This document shows positions 1 to 6,663 of a stretch of DNA of 6,663 nucleotides, piece by piece. The notes beneath the pieces are model-generated. The model worked only from the letters and a program-made list of their open reading frames with translations. It had not been told where the DNA came from and made no database searches. Origin of the DNA: Actinomycetes bacterium. GTDB lineage: Bacteria; Actinomycetota; Actinomycetes; Propionibacteriales; Propionibacteriaceae. The stretch lies in the NCBI GenBank assembly GCA_023387135.1, contig JAEWIK010000361.1, positions 1 to 6,663 on the forward strand. Direction: 5' to 3'. A program made the position numbers and the translations under genes. Position 1 is the stretch's first letter, and each line of letters starts with the position of its first letter.

Positions 1-462
1 CCCCACGACGGCGACCGAGTTGCCTGAATGCCACTCGGGGGTCTGCGGGGTGACACGGCTGTCGTCCCACGCCCTGTCGATGATGGCGACCTCGATGTTC
101 TTGATGGTCACAGGGTCGCGGTTGATGCCCACCACGCACGCCGTCTCACAGGGCGCCGGGCACAGCCTGCCGGTGAACTCCGGGAAGTTGTTGGTCGCGT
201 GCAGCCTGTCGAGCGCGCCGCGCCAGTCCTCTCGCCAGACCATGTCGTTCCACTCGGGAATGATGTTCCCGAGCGGGCAACCCGAATGGCAGAACGGGAT
301 GCCGCAGTCCATGCAGCGCGACGCCTGCTGGGAGATGATCGGGAGCACCGCCCGCCCGGGCGAGCTGGGGTACACCTCGTTCCAGTCGTTGACCCGTTCC
401 TCGACGGGCCTGCGGTCTGCCACCTGGCGCGGGGTGGTCATGAAGCCACGGGGGTCAGCCAT
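1..462 (-). CDS. gltD: Glutamate synthase [NADPH] small (beta) subunit, 5' part only
   Basis: This is the N-terminal 154 codons of GltD; the rest lies beyond the left edge. Translating the minus strand from the ATG at 462-460 gives a protein starting [13 protein letters not shown]. It carries the cysteine motif [14 protein letters not shown] (Cys50, 53, 58, 62), then IIPEWND, then [10 protein letters not shown] (Cys101, 105, 109). These seven cysteines are the hallmark of the ferredoxin-like domain that holds two [4Fe-4S] clusters in GltD and its relatives. The visible part ends in NSVAVVG, the first strand of the FAD-binding Rossmann fold (GxGPAG would follow off the edge). In the family, GltD oxidises NADPH at FAD and passes electrons through the clusters to FMN in GltB. 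The start overlaps the end of gltB by 8 bases and has a strong Shine-Dalgarno, so the subunits are probably translationally coupled. Identity is very secure; GltD-like paralogues exist, but direct fusion to gltB in an operon argues for the true subunit. Confidence 0.97.
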   Translation of the reverse strand, partial: MADPRGFMTTPRQVADRRPVEERVNDWNEVYPSSPGRAVLPIISQQASRCMDCGIPFCHSGCPLGNIIPEWNDMVWREDWRGALDRLHATNNFPEFTGRLCPAPCETACVVGINRDPVTIKNIEVAIIDRAWDDSRVTPQTPEWHSGNSVAVVG

Positions 463-3400
463 GAGCGGCCTCCATCATCATCTTCACGATCTCGTCCTCT
501 TCCAGCCCTGCCGACTCGGCCTCGGCCCTGGCGCGCAGCACCCTGGCGTAGTCCCTCGGCATCACTGTGGTGAACCTGGCGCCCAGCGCCGCGTCGTCGA
601 GCCCGAGCAGGCCCTCGGCGACCGTCGAGCCGGTCTCCTCGAAGTGCTTCGTCAGCAGCTCGCGGATCCTCACCACGTCGGTCTCGCTCGCCGGCTCGGC
701 GTCCACCAGTTCGGTGTTCAGGCGTCCCGGGAGCAGGTCGAGCACCCAGGCGACGCCACCCGACATGCCTGCCGCGAGGTTGCGTCCGGTGGTGCCCAGG
801 ATGAGCGCCTCGCCACCCGTCATGTACTCGCAGGCGTGGTCGCCCACGCCCTCCACGACGGCGACGGCGCCCGAGTTGCGCACGCAGAACCGCTCCCCCA
901 CCTGGCCGCGGATGAACAGCTCGCCGCTCGTCGCGCCGTAGGCGATGACGTTGCCGGCGATGATCTGCTCCTCGGCTGCGAACGGCGCCTCGGCGTGCGG
1001 ACGGACTATCAGGCGACCGCCCGAGAGGCCCTTGCCGAGGTAGTCGTTCGAGTCGCCCACCAGCCGCAGCGTGATGCCGGGCGGCAGGAACGCCCCGAAG
1101 CTCTGGCCCGCGGTGCCGCGCAGCGTGAGGTCGATGGTGTTCTCCGGCAACCCCTCGCCGTTGGTCGCTCGGGTGACGTGGTGGCCGAGGATCGTCCCGA
1201 CCGTCCTGTCGACGTTCCTGACTGTGAAGTCGGCCCGGACGAGGTCGCCCCGCGCGAGCGCCGGCTCGCACAACTGCAGCAACTGGGTGTCGAGCTTGTC
1301 CTCCAGCCCGTGATCCTGCTCGGTGACGCGATGCAGCGGGGCGTCCTCGGCGATCTCGACGCGGTGCAGGATCGGTTCGAGGTCGAGGCCGAGCGCCTTC
1401 CAGTGGTCGATGGCGGTCCTGGTCTTCAGCGCCTCGACGTGACCGACTGCCTCCTCGATCGAGCGGAACCCGAGTTCGGCGAGGATCTCGCGGACCTCCT
1501 GGGCGATGAACTCGAAGAAGTTGATCACGAACTCGGGATCGCCGGAGAACTTCGCGCGCAGCTCGGGGTTCTGGGTGGCGACCCCGACCGGGCACGTGTC
1601 GAGGTGGCAGACGCGCATCATGACGCAGCCGGACACGACCAGCGGCGCCGTCGCGAAGCCGAACTCCTCGGCCCCGAGCAGGGCGCCGATCACCACGTCC
1701 CTGCCGGTCTTGAGCTGACCGTCGACCTGGACGACGATCCTGTCGCGCAGCCCGTTGAGCAGCAGGGTCTGCTGGGTCTCGGCGAGGCCGAGTTCCCACG
1801 GACCGCCGGCGTGCTTGAGCGAGGTGAGCGGGGCCGCGCCGGTCCCGCCGTCGTGGCCGGAGATGAGCACGACGTCCGACTTCGCCTTCGCCACACCGGC
1901 GGCGACGGTCCCGACCCCGACCTCGGCCACGAGCTTCACGTGGATGCGTGCGCTCGGGTTCGCGCACTTGAGGTCGTGGATGAGCTGCTTGAGGTCCTCG
2001 ATCGAGTAGATGTCGTGGTGCGGCGGCGGCGAGATCAGGCCGACGCCGGGCGTCGAGTGCCTGGTCTTCGCCACCCACGGGTAGACCTTCTGGCCGGGCA
2101 ACTGGCCGCCCTCGCCGGGCTTCGCGCCCTGCGCCATCTTGATCTGGATGTCGGTGGCGTTGGTGAGGTAGTCGGACGTGACGCCGAACCGCCCCGACGC
2201 CACCTGCTTGATGGCGCTGCGGCGCACCGGGTCGTGCAGCCTGTCGGTGTCCTCGCCGCCCTCACCGGTGTTCGACTTGCCGCCGAGCCGGTTCATCGCG
2301 ATGGCGAGGGTCTCGTGGGCCTCCTGGCTGATGGAGCCGTAGCTCATGGCGCCGGTCGAGAACCGCTTGACGATCTCGCTCACCGGCTCGACCTCGTCGA
2401 TCGGGACCGGCTGGCGCGTCGGGTTGAAGTCGAGCAGGCCACGCAGGGTCATGAGGCGCTTGCTCTGGTCGTTCACCCTGTCGGTGTACTGCTTGAAGAT
2501 GTCGTACCGCTTCTGGCGGGTGGCGTGCTGCAGCCTGAAGACCGTGTCGGGGTCGAACAGGTGCGGCGGCCCTTCGCGGCGCCACTTGTACTCCCCGCCC
2601 CCGTCGAGCGTGCGGTGCGGCAACTGGATCCCGCTACGCGGGTAGGCCCTCGCGTGCCTGCGGGCGACCTCGGCGGCGATCTCGTCCAGCCCGATGCCCT
2701 CGATCCGGCTGGTGGTGCCGGTGAAGTACGTGGCCACGAGCTCGGACGACAGGCCGAGAGCCTCGAAGATCTGCGCGCCGGTGTAGGAGGCGATGGTGGA
2801 GACGCCCATCTTGCTCATCACCTTGAGCACGCCCTTGCCGAGCGCCTTGCGGACGTTGGAGACGGCCTTCTCGGGCTCGACAGTCACCTGCCACTCGCGG
2901 CGGGCGAGGTCCTCGGCGGACTCGAACGCGAGGTACGGGTTCACCGCGGCGGCGCCGTAACCGATCAGCAGCGCGACGTGGTGCACCTCGCGGACGTCGC
3001 CGGCCTCCACGATCAGGCCGACCTGCGTCCTGGTCTTCTCCCGGACGAGGTGGTGGTGGATCGCCGCCGTGAGCAGCAGCGACGGGATGGGCGCCAGCTC
3101 GGCGTTGGAGTGCCTGTCGGACAGCACGATCGTCCGGCAGCCCCGGGCGATGGCCGCGCTCACCTGCTCGCACAGCTCGTCGAGCTTCGCGCGCAGCGCC
3201 TCGCCGCCACCCTCGACGTCGTAGAGGCCGCGCACGACGTAGGTGTCGAAGGCGGGCATCGTGCCGTCGCGGTTGATCCTCACGAGCTTCGCCAGCTCGT
3301 CGGAATCGAGGATCGGGTAGCTGATGACGATCTGCCGGCAGGACTCCGGCCCCGGCGAGAGCAGGTTGCCCTCCGGGCCGAAGGTGCACTTCAGCGAGGT

Positions 3401-4981
3401 GACGAGCTCCTCACGGATGGCGTCCAGCGGCGGGTTGGTGACCTGCGCGAAGATCTCGGAGAAGTAGTCGAAGAGCAGCCGCGGACGGTCGCTGAGCACC
3501 GCCACCGGAGTGTCGGACCCCATGGAGCCGATCGGCTCCGCGCCGGCGTTCGCCATCGGCGCGACGATGAGCTGCAGCTCCTCGTGGGTGTAGCCGAAGA
3601 CCTGTTGCCGCCTGGTCACCGACGCGTGGCTGTGCACGACGTGCTGGCGGTCGGGCAGGTCCTCGAGGTTCACCCTGCCTGCCTCGATCCACTCGCGGTA
3701 CGGGTGGGCGGCGGCCAGCGACGCCTTGACCTCGGCGTCGTCGATCAGCCGGTGCTGTTCGAGGTCGACCAGCAGCATGCGACCGGGCTTCAGCCGTCCC
3801 TTCTCGATCACCTCGGACGGAGGGACGTCGAGCACGCCGGCCTCGGAAGCGAACACCACGAGGCCGTCGGAGGTGACCCAGTACCTGCCCGGACGCAGGC
3901 CGTTCCTGTCGAGCACGGCGCCGACGACGGTGCCGTCGGTGAACGCCACGTCGGCGGGACCGTCCCACGGCTCCATGAGCGAGGAGTGGAAGTCGTAGAA
4001 GTCGCGCCTGTCCTGGTCGAGCTCGGTGTGGTTCTCCCACGCCTCGGGGATCATCATCAGCACCGCGTGCGGCAGACTGCGCCCGCCGAGGTGCAGCAGT
4101 TCGAGCACCTCGTCGAAGGACGCGGAGTCCGAGCCGCCCGGCGTGCAGATCGGGAAGATCCGCTCCAGGCTGCCGGGGATCAGGTCAGTCGCCAGCAGCG
4201 CCTCGCGAGCACGCATCCAGTTGCGATTGCCCTTCACCGTGTTGATCTCGCCGTTGTGCGCGATCAGCCGGTACGGGTGCGACAGCTCCCAGGCCGGCCA
4301 GGTGTTGGTCGAGAACCTGGAATGCACCAGCGACAGCGCGCTCTCCACGCGCTCGTCGAGCAGGTCGGGGAACACCTCGGCCAACTGCAGCGTGGTGAGC
4401 ATGCCCTTGTAGACGGTCGTCCGCGCCGAGAGCGAGGCGAAATACACCCCTGCCTCGTTGCGCGCCCGCTGCCGCAGCGGGTAGACCCGGCGGTCGAGGT
4501 CGATGCCGCCGACCTCCTCGGGGCTGGACACGAAGCACTGCTCGAAGTGCGGCATGTTGGCCCGCGAGACGGGGCTGAGCGTCGAGTCGTCGCTCGGCAC
4601 CTGCCGCCAGCCGTGGATGATCAGGTCCTCCTCGGCCGCGAGGAACTCGATGGTGCGCTTGGCGGACGCCCGCTTCTGCGGGTCGGTGGGCAGGAACGCC
4701 ATGCCCATCGCGTAGTAGCCGGGCTCGGGCAGGTCGAAGTCCACCACCTGGCGGAAGAACCTGTCGGGCACCTGCAGCAGCATGCCCGCGCCGTCGCCGG
4801 CGGCGGGGTCGGCGCCGGTGGCACCGCGGTGATCGAGGTTCTCCAGGGCCGTCAAGCCCTTGGCGACGATGTCATGGCGGGCCTCACCGTTGAGGTTCGC
4901 TACGAAAGCGACGCCACAGGCGTCGTGTTCGAAGGCGGGATCGTAAAGACCCTCGGCAGGCCTGCCGTTGAGCACCGTCAT
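455..4981 (-). CDS. gltB: Glutamate synthase [NADPH] large (alpha) subunit, complete
   Basis: This is GltB (GOGAT alpha), 1508 residues, normal for bacterial GltB. It hydrolyses glutamine, channels the ammonia, and reductively aminates 2-oxoglutarate to glutamate in the cytoplasm. Domains in order: a 21-residue propeptide, then Cys22 in HDACGVAF, the expected N-terminal nucleophile of the class II amidotransferase, with GATGADP (53-59), GDGAGML (62-68) and the [17 protein letters not shown] region (about 221-248). A central domain spans roughly 450-760. The FMN/synthase domain has STGAMSYGS (from 875), [12 protein letters not shown] (900-911), [12 protein letters not shown] (from 948) and [10 protein letters not shown] (from about 1042). 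The [3Fe-4S] ligands are Cys1119, 1125 and 1130 in [16 protein letters not shown] glycine-rich beta-helix follows (about 1289-1415). All key residues are present. I chose the ATG at 4981 because GGGGAG lies seven bases upstream and it gives a plausible short propeptide; the frame stays open upstream to an ATG at 5077. The stop (TGA, 457-455) lies within the start of gltD. The gene has no TTA, CTA or TCA codons. Confidence 0.98.
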   Translation of the reverse strand: MTVLNGRPAEGLYDPAFEHDACGVAFVANLNGEARHDIVAKGLTALENLDHRGATGADPAAGDGAGMLLQVPDRFFRQVVDFDLPEPGYYAMGMAFLPTDPQKRASAKRTIEFLAAEEDLIIHGWRQVPSDDSTLSPVSRANMPHFEQCFVSSPEEVGGIDLDRRVYPLRQRARNEAGVYFASLSARTTVYKGMLTTLQLAEVFPDLLDERVESALSLVHSRFSTNTWPAWELSHPYRLIAHNGEINTVKGNRNWMRAREALLATDLIPGSLERIFPICTPGGSDSASFDEVLELLHLGGRSLPHAVLMMIPEAWENHTELDQDRRDFYDFHSSLMEPWDGPADVAFTDGTVVGAVLDRNGLRPGRYWVTSDGLVVFASEAGVLDVPPSEVIEKGRLKPGRMLLVDLEQHRLIDDAEVKASLAAAHPYREWIEAGRVNLEDLPDRQHVVHSHASVTRRQQVFGYTHEELQLIVAPMANAGAEPIGSMGSDTPVAVLSDRPRLLFDYFSEIFAQVTNPPLDAIREELVTSLKCTFGPEGNLLSPGPESCRQIVISYPILDSDELAKLVRINRDGTMPAFDTYVVRGLYDVEGGGEALRAKLDELCEQVSAAIARGCRTIVLSDRHSNAELAPIPSLLLTAAIHHHLVREKTRTQVGLIVEAGDVREVHHVALLIGYGAAAVNPYLAFESAEDLARREWQVTVEPEKAVSNVRKALGKGVLKVMSKMGVSTIASYTGAQIFEALGLSSELVATYFTGTTSRIEGIGLDEIAAEVARRHARAYPRSGIQLPHRTLDGGGEYKWRREGPPHLFDPDTVFRLQHATRQKRYDIFKQYTDRVNDQSKRLMTLRGLLDFNPTRQPVPIDEVEPVSEIVKRFSTGAMSYGSISQEAHETLAIAMNRLGGKSNTGEGGEDTDRLHDPVRRSAIKQVASGRFGVTSDYLTNATDIQIKMAQGAKPGEGGQLPGQKVYPWVAKTRHSTPGVGLISPPPHHDIYSIEDLKQLIHDLKCANPSARIHVKLVAEVGVGTVAAGVAKAKSDVVLISGHDGGTGAAPLTSLKHAGGPWELGLAETQQTLLLNGLRDRIVVQVDGQLKTGRDVVIGALLGAEEFGFATAPLVVSGCVMMRVCHLDTCPVGVATQNPELRAKFSGDPEFVINFFEFIAQEVREILAELGFRSIEEAVGHVEALKTRTAIDHWKALGLDLEPILHRVEIAEDAPLHRVTEQDHGLEDKLDTQLLQLCEPALARGDLVRADFTVRNVDRTVGTILGHHVTRATNGEGLPENTIDLTLRGTAGQSFGAFLPPGITLRLVGDSNDYLGKGLSGGRLIVRPHAEAPFAAEEQIIAGNVIAYGATSGELFIRGQVGERFCVRNSGAVAVVEGVGDHACEYMTGGEALILGTTGRNLAAGMSGGVAWVLDLLPGRLNTELVDAEPASETDVVRIRELLTKHFEETGSTVAEGLLGLDDAALGARFTTVMPRDYARVLRARAEAESAGLEEDEIVKMMMEAAHG
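469..473 (-). promoter_or_regulatory. Ribosome binding site of gltD
   Basis: The minus strand reads GGAGG, six bases before the gltD ATG. It lies inside the last codons of gltB. This perfect core Shine-Dalgarno sequence fixes the gltD start at 462 and allows re-initiation by ribosomes finishing gltB. Confidence 0.8.
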
Positions 4982-5130
4982 CTGATCACTCCCCACTTCG
5001 TGCCGCGCGATCAACCAGGCGCTGAATCGCAGGGGGAGCCTACCCGACGGTACGAGTCGGGCAGCGTGCCCCTGCATGCTGGACGACCGGTGTCAGCCCA
5101 GCTCAACGCCACGATTGTGAGACAAGTATC
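4982..5130 (-). other. lgt-gltB intergenic region (gltB leader)
   Basis: This 149-base gap is the longest non-coding stretch in the window. Reading toward gltB, it opens with a relatively AT-rich patch (ACTTGTCTCACAATCG, minus strand) containing a dyad described separately. It then holds a GC-rich segment with a short perfect inverted repeat (GGGCA-CGC-TGCCC, 5059-5071) and ends with the gltB ribosome binding site. No T-run follows the hairpin, so I do not see an intrinsic terminator for lgt. I could not find a convincing -35/-10 pair with a 17-18 base spacer. TTGAGC at 5106-5101 has only a poor -10 partner. The size of the gap, compared with the tight junctions on either side, suggests that gltBD may have its own promoter here. 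This is inference. Confidence 0.5.
4989..4994 (-). promoter_or_regulatory. Ribosome binding site of gltB
   Basis: The minus strand reads GGGGAG seven bases before the ATG at 4981. It decides the start in favour of 4981 over the in-frame ATG at 5077. The 5077 ATG is preceded by GTCGTCCAGC, which contains no purine-rich Shine-Dalgarno. Confidence 0.7.
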
Positions 5131-5133
5131 TCA
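5118..5133. promoter_or_regulatory. Candidate operator: TGAGA-N6-TCTCA dyad upstream of gltBD
   Basis: The plus strand reads TGAGACAAGTATCTCA, a perfect 5-base inverted repeat with a 6-base spacer. A further GTCTC at 5135-5139 pairs with the GAGAC at 5119-5123 (GAGAC-N11-GTCTC), so three related half-sites sit within 22 bases. The repeat overlaps the lgt stop codon (5131-5133) and lies about 140 bases before the gltB start, in a locally AT-richer patch. Spacing and symmetry would suit a dimeric helix-turn-helix regulator. I do not know which one, and a 5-base dyad can occur by chance. Confidence 0.35.
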
Positions 5134-6120
5134 GGTCTCGGACGGCTTGGTCTCCACGACCGGAACTTGTGGATCGTCGTCGGGGGCCGGCCCCTCGCCA
5201 CCGGCCCCGGCGGTGCCGGGCTGGGTGGACGGAGCCGCCTGGTCGGCGACCTCGGGCAACGGCACCGGCCCCGCCGCCGCGCCGTCGACCTCAGGCATGC
5301 CGGGTTCGACCCAGGTCTCCCTGCCGGGACGGAACTTGACGAGCCACAGCAACAGCAGGATGCCCGCCAGGCAGATCAGCAGGGCGGCGAACTGGTTCTG
5401 CCGCAGCGGGCCGATCATCGTGTAGGACGAATCCGTCCGCATGCCCTCGGTGAAGAACCTGCCGAAGCCGTAGAGCGCCATGTAGAGCGCGAACACCTTG
5501 CCGCGGCCGAGCGTGAAGCGCTTGTCGGCCCACAGCAGCACGCCGGCGACCAGGAAGTTCCAGAGCATCTCGTACAGGAACGTCGGGTGGAAGGTGGCGA
5601 AGTTCTCGTACCCGGGAACCCTGTGCTGCGGATCGATCTGCAGGCCCCACGGCAGGTCAGTCGGCCAGCCGTACAGCTCCTGGTTGAACCAGTTGCCGAA
5701 CCTGCCCAGCGCCTGCCCGATGGCGATGCCGGGGGCCAGCGCGTCGGCCAGCGCGGCGAACCTCGCTCCCCGCGCGCGGCACGCCAGCCAGGCGGCTATC
5801 GCGCCGCCGCCCACCGCCCCGTAGATGGCGATGCCGCCCTCCCAGATGAAGAAGACGCTCCACGGGTTGATGCCGGGGCCGAAGTAGTCGGCGAGATGGG
5901 TGAGGACGTGGTAGATCCTGGCGCCGACGATGCCGATGGGAATCGCCCACAGCACCGCCCACTCGAAGGTCTCCTGCCGCCCGCCGCGGGCCATCCAGCG
6001 GCGTGAGCCCAGCCACCACGCGGCGGCGATGCCCGCCAGCAGGCAGAGCGCGTAGAAGTGGATCGTCACCGGACCGATATTGAAGCCGCTGATCGAGGGG
6101 CTCGGGATGAAGAGCGTCAC
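5131..6120 (-). CDS. lgt: Phosphatidylglycerol--prolipoprotein diacylglyceryl transferase
   Basis: Lgt is the membrane enzyme that moves diacylglycerol from phosphatidylglycerol to the lipobox cysteine of pre-prolipoproteins, the first step of lipoprotein maturation. With the GTG start at 6120 the product is 329 residues. About seven hydrophobic segments are visible, near residues 20-38, 52-70, 90-113, 122-139, 181-197, 209-223 and 244-261. The family signature GRFGNWFNQELYG is at 139-151; its Arg140 matches E. coli Arg143. YGFGRFFTEGMR (217-228) supplies the Tyr, Arg, Glu and Arg that align with E. coli Tyr235, Arg239, Glu243 and Arg246. In the GGIAIYGA segment, Tyr100 stands where E. coli has His103. 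Residues from about 264 to the end form a hydrophilic Pro/Ala/Gly/acidic tail, as in many actinobacterial Lgt proteins. The start is ambiguous: a GTG at 6138 in the same frame adds six residues but lacks a Shine-Dalgarno, whereas 6120 has AAGGA eight bases upstream. It follows the SCO1 gene closely, suggesting an operon. Confidence 0.97.
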   Translation of the reverse strand: MTLFIPSPSISGFNIGPVTIHFYALCLLAGIAAAWWLGSRRWMARGGRQETFEWAVLWAIPIGIVGARIYHVLTHLADYFGPGINPWSVFFIWEGGIAIYGAVGGGAIAAWLACRARGARFAALADALAPGIAIGQALGRFGNWFNQELYGWPTDLPWGLQIDPQHRVPGYENFATFHPTFLYEMLWNFLVAGVLLWADKRFTLGRGKVFALYMALYGFGRFFTEGMRTDSSYTMIGPLRQNQFAALLICLAGILLLLWLVKFRPGRETWVEPGMPEVDGAAAGPVPLPEVADQAAPSTQPGTAGAGGEGPAPDDDPQVPVVETKPSET

Positions 6121-6128
6121 GTCGCCAA

Positions 6129-6133
6129 TCCTT
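6129..6133 (-). promoter_or_regulatory. Ribosome binding site of lgt
   Basis: The minus strand reads AAGGA eight bases before the GTG at 6120. It supports that start over the GTG at 6138, whose upstream bases (CAGCAGCCCTGAAAC) include the SCO1 stop codon and contain no good match to the anti-Shine-Dalgarno. Confidence 0.5.
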
Positions 6134-6141
6134 GTCACGTT

Positions 6142-6663
6142 TCAGGGCTGCTGTCGAACGAACTGCGTGAAGTCGGACCGCAGGGTGCCGATGGACGTGC
6201 CCTGCGTCCACACCAGCCTGCCCAGCCGCCGGGAGTCGAAGGCGATCACCTGGTCGGAATGCGTCACGTCGTAGCCGTCACCGGTCGGCGTGGTGCCCTC
6301 GACCACCACCCCCATGGCCGCACCGACGGCCTTCACCGTCGGCAGCGGCGCCGTCAGGCCGACGAAGTCGGGGTCGATCCGTGCCAGGTAGTCGCGGATC
6401 ACGTCCGGCGTGTCACGATCGGGGTCGACGGTGATGAAGATCACCTGGATCTTCTCGCGCACGTCGGCGTCCACCCGGTTGAGGGCGGTCGCGATGTCGG
6501 TGAGCTGCCCGAGGCAGATGTCCGGGCAGTTGGTGTAGCCGAAGTAGAGGACGAGGACGGGCTTGTCACTGCCTGTGCGCAGGTCGAAGTCCTTGCCGTC
6601 GGTGCCGATAAGGGTCGCCTGTGGCAGTTGGTAAGGGGTGTCGATGTAGACGCCCTGGTAGGG
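6142..6663 (-). CDS. SCO1/SenC family copper chaperone (SCO family protein), 3' part
   Basis: This is the C-terminal 173 residues of a SCO family protein; the N-terminus, which should hold a signal or lipoprotein peptide, lies beyond the right edge. Translating the minus strand from 6663 shows a thioredoxin-like fold. After LVLYFGYTNCPDICL, the copper-binding CPxxC (Cys46 and Cys50 of the visible part) is followed by VIFITVDPDRDTP (from 74), the characteristic SCO strand and loop. THSDQVIAFD then carries His135, the third copper ligand. All three ligands are intact. Family members load or reduce the CuA site of cytochrome c oxidase on the outer face of the membrane, and some act as thiol-disulfide reductants. 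Counting from a GTG at 6474 would miss the CPxxC, so that apparent start is false. The TGA at 6144-6142 is followed 21 bases later by lgt, so the two are probably co-transcribed. The family call is secure; the exact target is inferred. Confidence 0.93.
   Translation of the reverse strand, partial: PYQGVYIDTPYQLPQATLIGTDGKDFDLRTGSDKPVLVLYFGYTNCPDICLGQLTDIATALNRVDADVREKIQVIFITVDPDRDTPDVIRDYLARIDPDFVGLTAPLPTVKAVGAAMGVVVEGTTPTGDGYDVTHSDQVIAFDSRRLGRLVWTQGTSIGTLRSDFTQFVRQQP

Noticed and set aside
28..573. Plus-strand frame opposite gltD
   Set aside because: The minus strand encodes a clear GltD with iron-sulfur motifs here; the plus-strand product has no recognisable features.
438..2078. Minus-strand frame of 546 codons within gltB
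   Set aside because: It is an off-frame reading of gltB, dominated by Arg, Ala, Gly and Pro, as expected for a shadow frame in GC-rich DNA.
5041..5052. TACC-CGAC-GGTA inverted repeat
   Set aside because: Four-base arms are too short to support an operator without comparative evidence.
5059..5071. GGGCA-GCG-TGCCC hairpin as an lgt terminator or riboswitch element
   Set aside because: The stem has only five pairs, a three-base loop and no following T-run, and GC-rich DNA makes such repeats by chance. I see no wider conserved RNA architecture.
4982..5130. A small upstream ORF (GTG start, 33 codons) in the gltB leader
   Set aside because: It has no convincing ribosome binding site, no run of regulatory codons and no recognisable product.
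20..5425. Plus-strand open frame of 1,801 codons as a real giant gene
   Set aside because: It is codon-aligned antisense to gltB and stays open only because gltB avoids TTA, CTA and TCA. It has no recognisable domain, starts with a TTG, and crosses three genuine minus-strand genes.
5167..6006. Plus-strand open frame opposite lgt
   Set aside because: It is also codon-aligned antisense to a clearly recognised gene and low in complexity; codon bias explains it.
5121..6138. lgt start at the GTG at 6138
   Set aside because: Possible, but it lacks a Shine-Dalgarno, whereas the in-frame GTG at 6120 has AAGGA eight bases upstream and gives an N-terminus typical of actinobacterial Lgt. Kept only as an alternative.
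6142..6474. SCO gene starting at the GTG at 6474
   Set aside because: The same frame continues to the window edge and includes the essential CPxxC motif upstream of 6474, so the GTG is an internal valine codon.

Overview
The window looks like chromosome of a high-GC Gram-positive bacterium (Actinobacteria/Actinomycetota). The sequence is strongly GC-rich, and codon third positions are almost always G or C. The proteins also resemble actinobacterial forms: Lgt carries a long Pro/Ala/Gly/acidic C-terminal tail, and GltB and GltD are separate subunits in tandem. I cannot place it below phylum with confidence. A high share of AGG among arginine codons is a possible taxonomic clue.

All four genes I can support lie on the minus strand, so transcription runs from the right edge to the left. 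They are: (1) 6663-6142, the 3' part of a SCO1/SenC-type copper chaperone, cut by the window edge; (2) 6120-5131, lgt, prolipoprotein diacylglyceryl transferase; (3) 4981-455, gltB, the large subunit of NADPH-dependent glutamate synthase, complete; (4) 462-1, the 5' part of gltD, the small subunit, cut by the window edge just as its first dinucleotide-binding fold begins.

The SCO1 and lgt genes are only 21 bases apart, and gltB and gltD overlap by 8 bases, so each pair is very probably co-transcribed. A 149-base gap separates lgt from gltB. At its lgt end is a somewhat AT-richer patch with a small dyad (TGAGA-N6-TCTCA) overlapping the lgt stop codon. This is the best candidate in the window for a regulatory site for gltBD. 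No other stretch is long enough to hide a gene.

Functionally there are two themes. SCO1 and Lgt both act at the cell envelope: copper delivery to cytochrome oxidase, and lipid modification of lipoproteins. GltB and GltD together form GOGAT, which turns glutamine plus 2-oxoglutarate into two glutamates using NADPH. I see no mobile element, tRNA, rRNA, CRISPR array, toxin system or other accessory cargo. The region appears to be ordinary core genome, and I found no undescribed system. The most eye-catching oddity is a plus-strand open frame of about 1,800 codons opposite gltB, which codon bias explains.
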